Assembly (NCBI RefSeq): GCF_042453785.1
Contig: NC_091673.1
Span: 1,557,501 to 1,621,500, forward strand
Length of the DNA stretch: 64,000 nucleotides
Source of the DNA: Malus domestica
Taxonomy: Eukaryota; Streptophyta; Magnoliopsida; Rosales; Rosaceae
Direction of reading: 5' to 3'
Shown: piece after piece, positions 63,656-64,000 of the stretch
Layout: each line of letters starts with the position of its first letter
How positions within the stretch are numbered: the first letter of the stretch is position 1
Program-made: the position numbers and the translations under genes
The notes under the pieces: model-generated
What the model saw: the letters and a program-made list of their open reading frames with translations, nothing else
Told to the model about the DNA's origin: nothing
The model's database searches: none

Positions 63656-64000
63656 CGTCATATCCCGGCCCGGGCCACCACCACATCTCGGGCTCGACTC
63701 CACCGTAGCACGATATTGTACGCTTTGAGCCCCGACACGCCTCACAGTTTTGTTTCTGGGAACTCAAACGAGAACTTCCCAGTGGGTCACCCATCATGGG
63801 ATTGCTCTCGCGCAAACTCGCTTAACTTTGAAGTTCCGATGGAACCTGAAGCCAGTGAGCTCCCAAAAAGCCTCGTGTTAGGTAGAGATGAGAATATACA
63901 TATAAGGCTTAGAGGATCCACGCCTCTGGGCGATGTGGGATGTTACAATCCACCCCCCTTAAGGGCCCGACATCCTCGTCGGCACGCATCTGGGCAGGGA
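63656..64000 (-). mobile_element. Cassandra TRIM, 3' LTR and part of interior
   Basis: The LTR is 63656-63947 (gtcatatcccggcccggg to gggatgttaca on the plus strand), with the 5S-like block in reverse (gggtcacccatcatggga, tttgaagttccgatgg). It is followed by the reverse of the polypurine tract (atccaccccccttaaggg) and interior (gacatcctcgtcggcacg) up to the window end. The other LTR should lie beyond 64000. Confidence 0.88.

Overview
This is a 64-kb piece of a plant nuclear genome. Genes have introns, intergenic DNA is AT-rich, and most of the window is nested LTR retrotransposons, TRIMs and MITEs. Several LTRs carry a 5S-rRNA-like block (Cassandra). The repeat style and the major latex protein (MLP) cluster fit a woody rosid; Rosaceae, tribe Maleae (apple/pear), is my best guess, but it is an inference. 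No prokaryotic or organellar genes were seen.

Layout. 1-1660: 3' end of a gypsy element with its LTR. 1765-3360: two MITEs, a decayed phosphohexomutase-family pseudogene and a third MITE fragment. 3478-17128 and 18190-32133: two tandem copies of a ~13.7-kb segment, each with one reverse-strand two-exon MLP gene (12211-12884 and 24024-24692). Each copy has since received its own insertions. Copy 1 has a solo LTR, a 5.0-kb gypsy derivative, a Mutator-type element with a long polypurine core and a Harbinger-like element. Copy 2 has a gag-only Copia element, Cassandra LTRs in TTA repeats, a 2.6-kb solo LTR and a large palindrome. Because the copies are paralogous, each insertion can be checked against an empty site in the other copy, often with a visible target-site duplication.

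32699-37227 is a nested transposon block: a CACTA derivative with a TNP1-like gene and subterminal repeats, a Copia LTR fragment and a rearranged Cassandra. 37698-52650 continues the MLP cluster: a reverse-strand fragment, two apparently intact forward genes (39885-41081 and 44327-45275), and three broken copies. One broken copy is split by a complete, very young Tnt1/Tork-like Copia retrotransposon (46593-51869, LTRs differ at 2 of 590 sites, TSD catcc). 52986-54315 is the 5' end of a reverse-strand gypsy element. 54607-56462 is a DYW-type PPR gene with a one-base frameshift just before its DYW domain. A receptor-kinase remnant follows at 56879-57150. 57151-61478 has no gene I recognise. 61479-61838 is a reverse-strand CLE peptide precursor with a CLE16/17-type C-terminal motif. 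The window ends in another Cassandra copy.

How the genes relate. The main biology is growth of an MLP/Bet v 1-fold family by segmental, local and partial duplication, with transposons supplying breakpoints, intron insertions and promoter-proximal sequence. PPR and CLE are independent single genes. I found no clearly undescribed biological system. The most unusual items are the gag-only Copia element with an in-frame TAG and a 67-bp flanking duplication, the CACTA derivative, and the MLP intron that has a GC donor and hosts a perfect TRIM.
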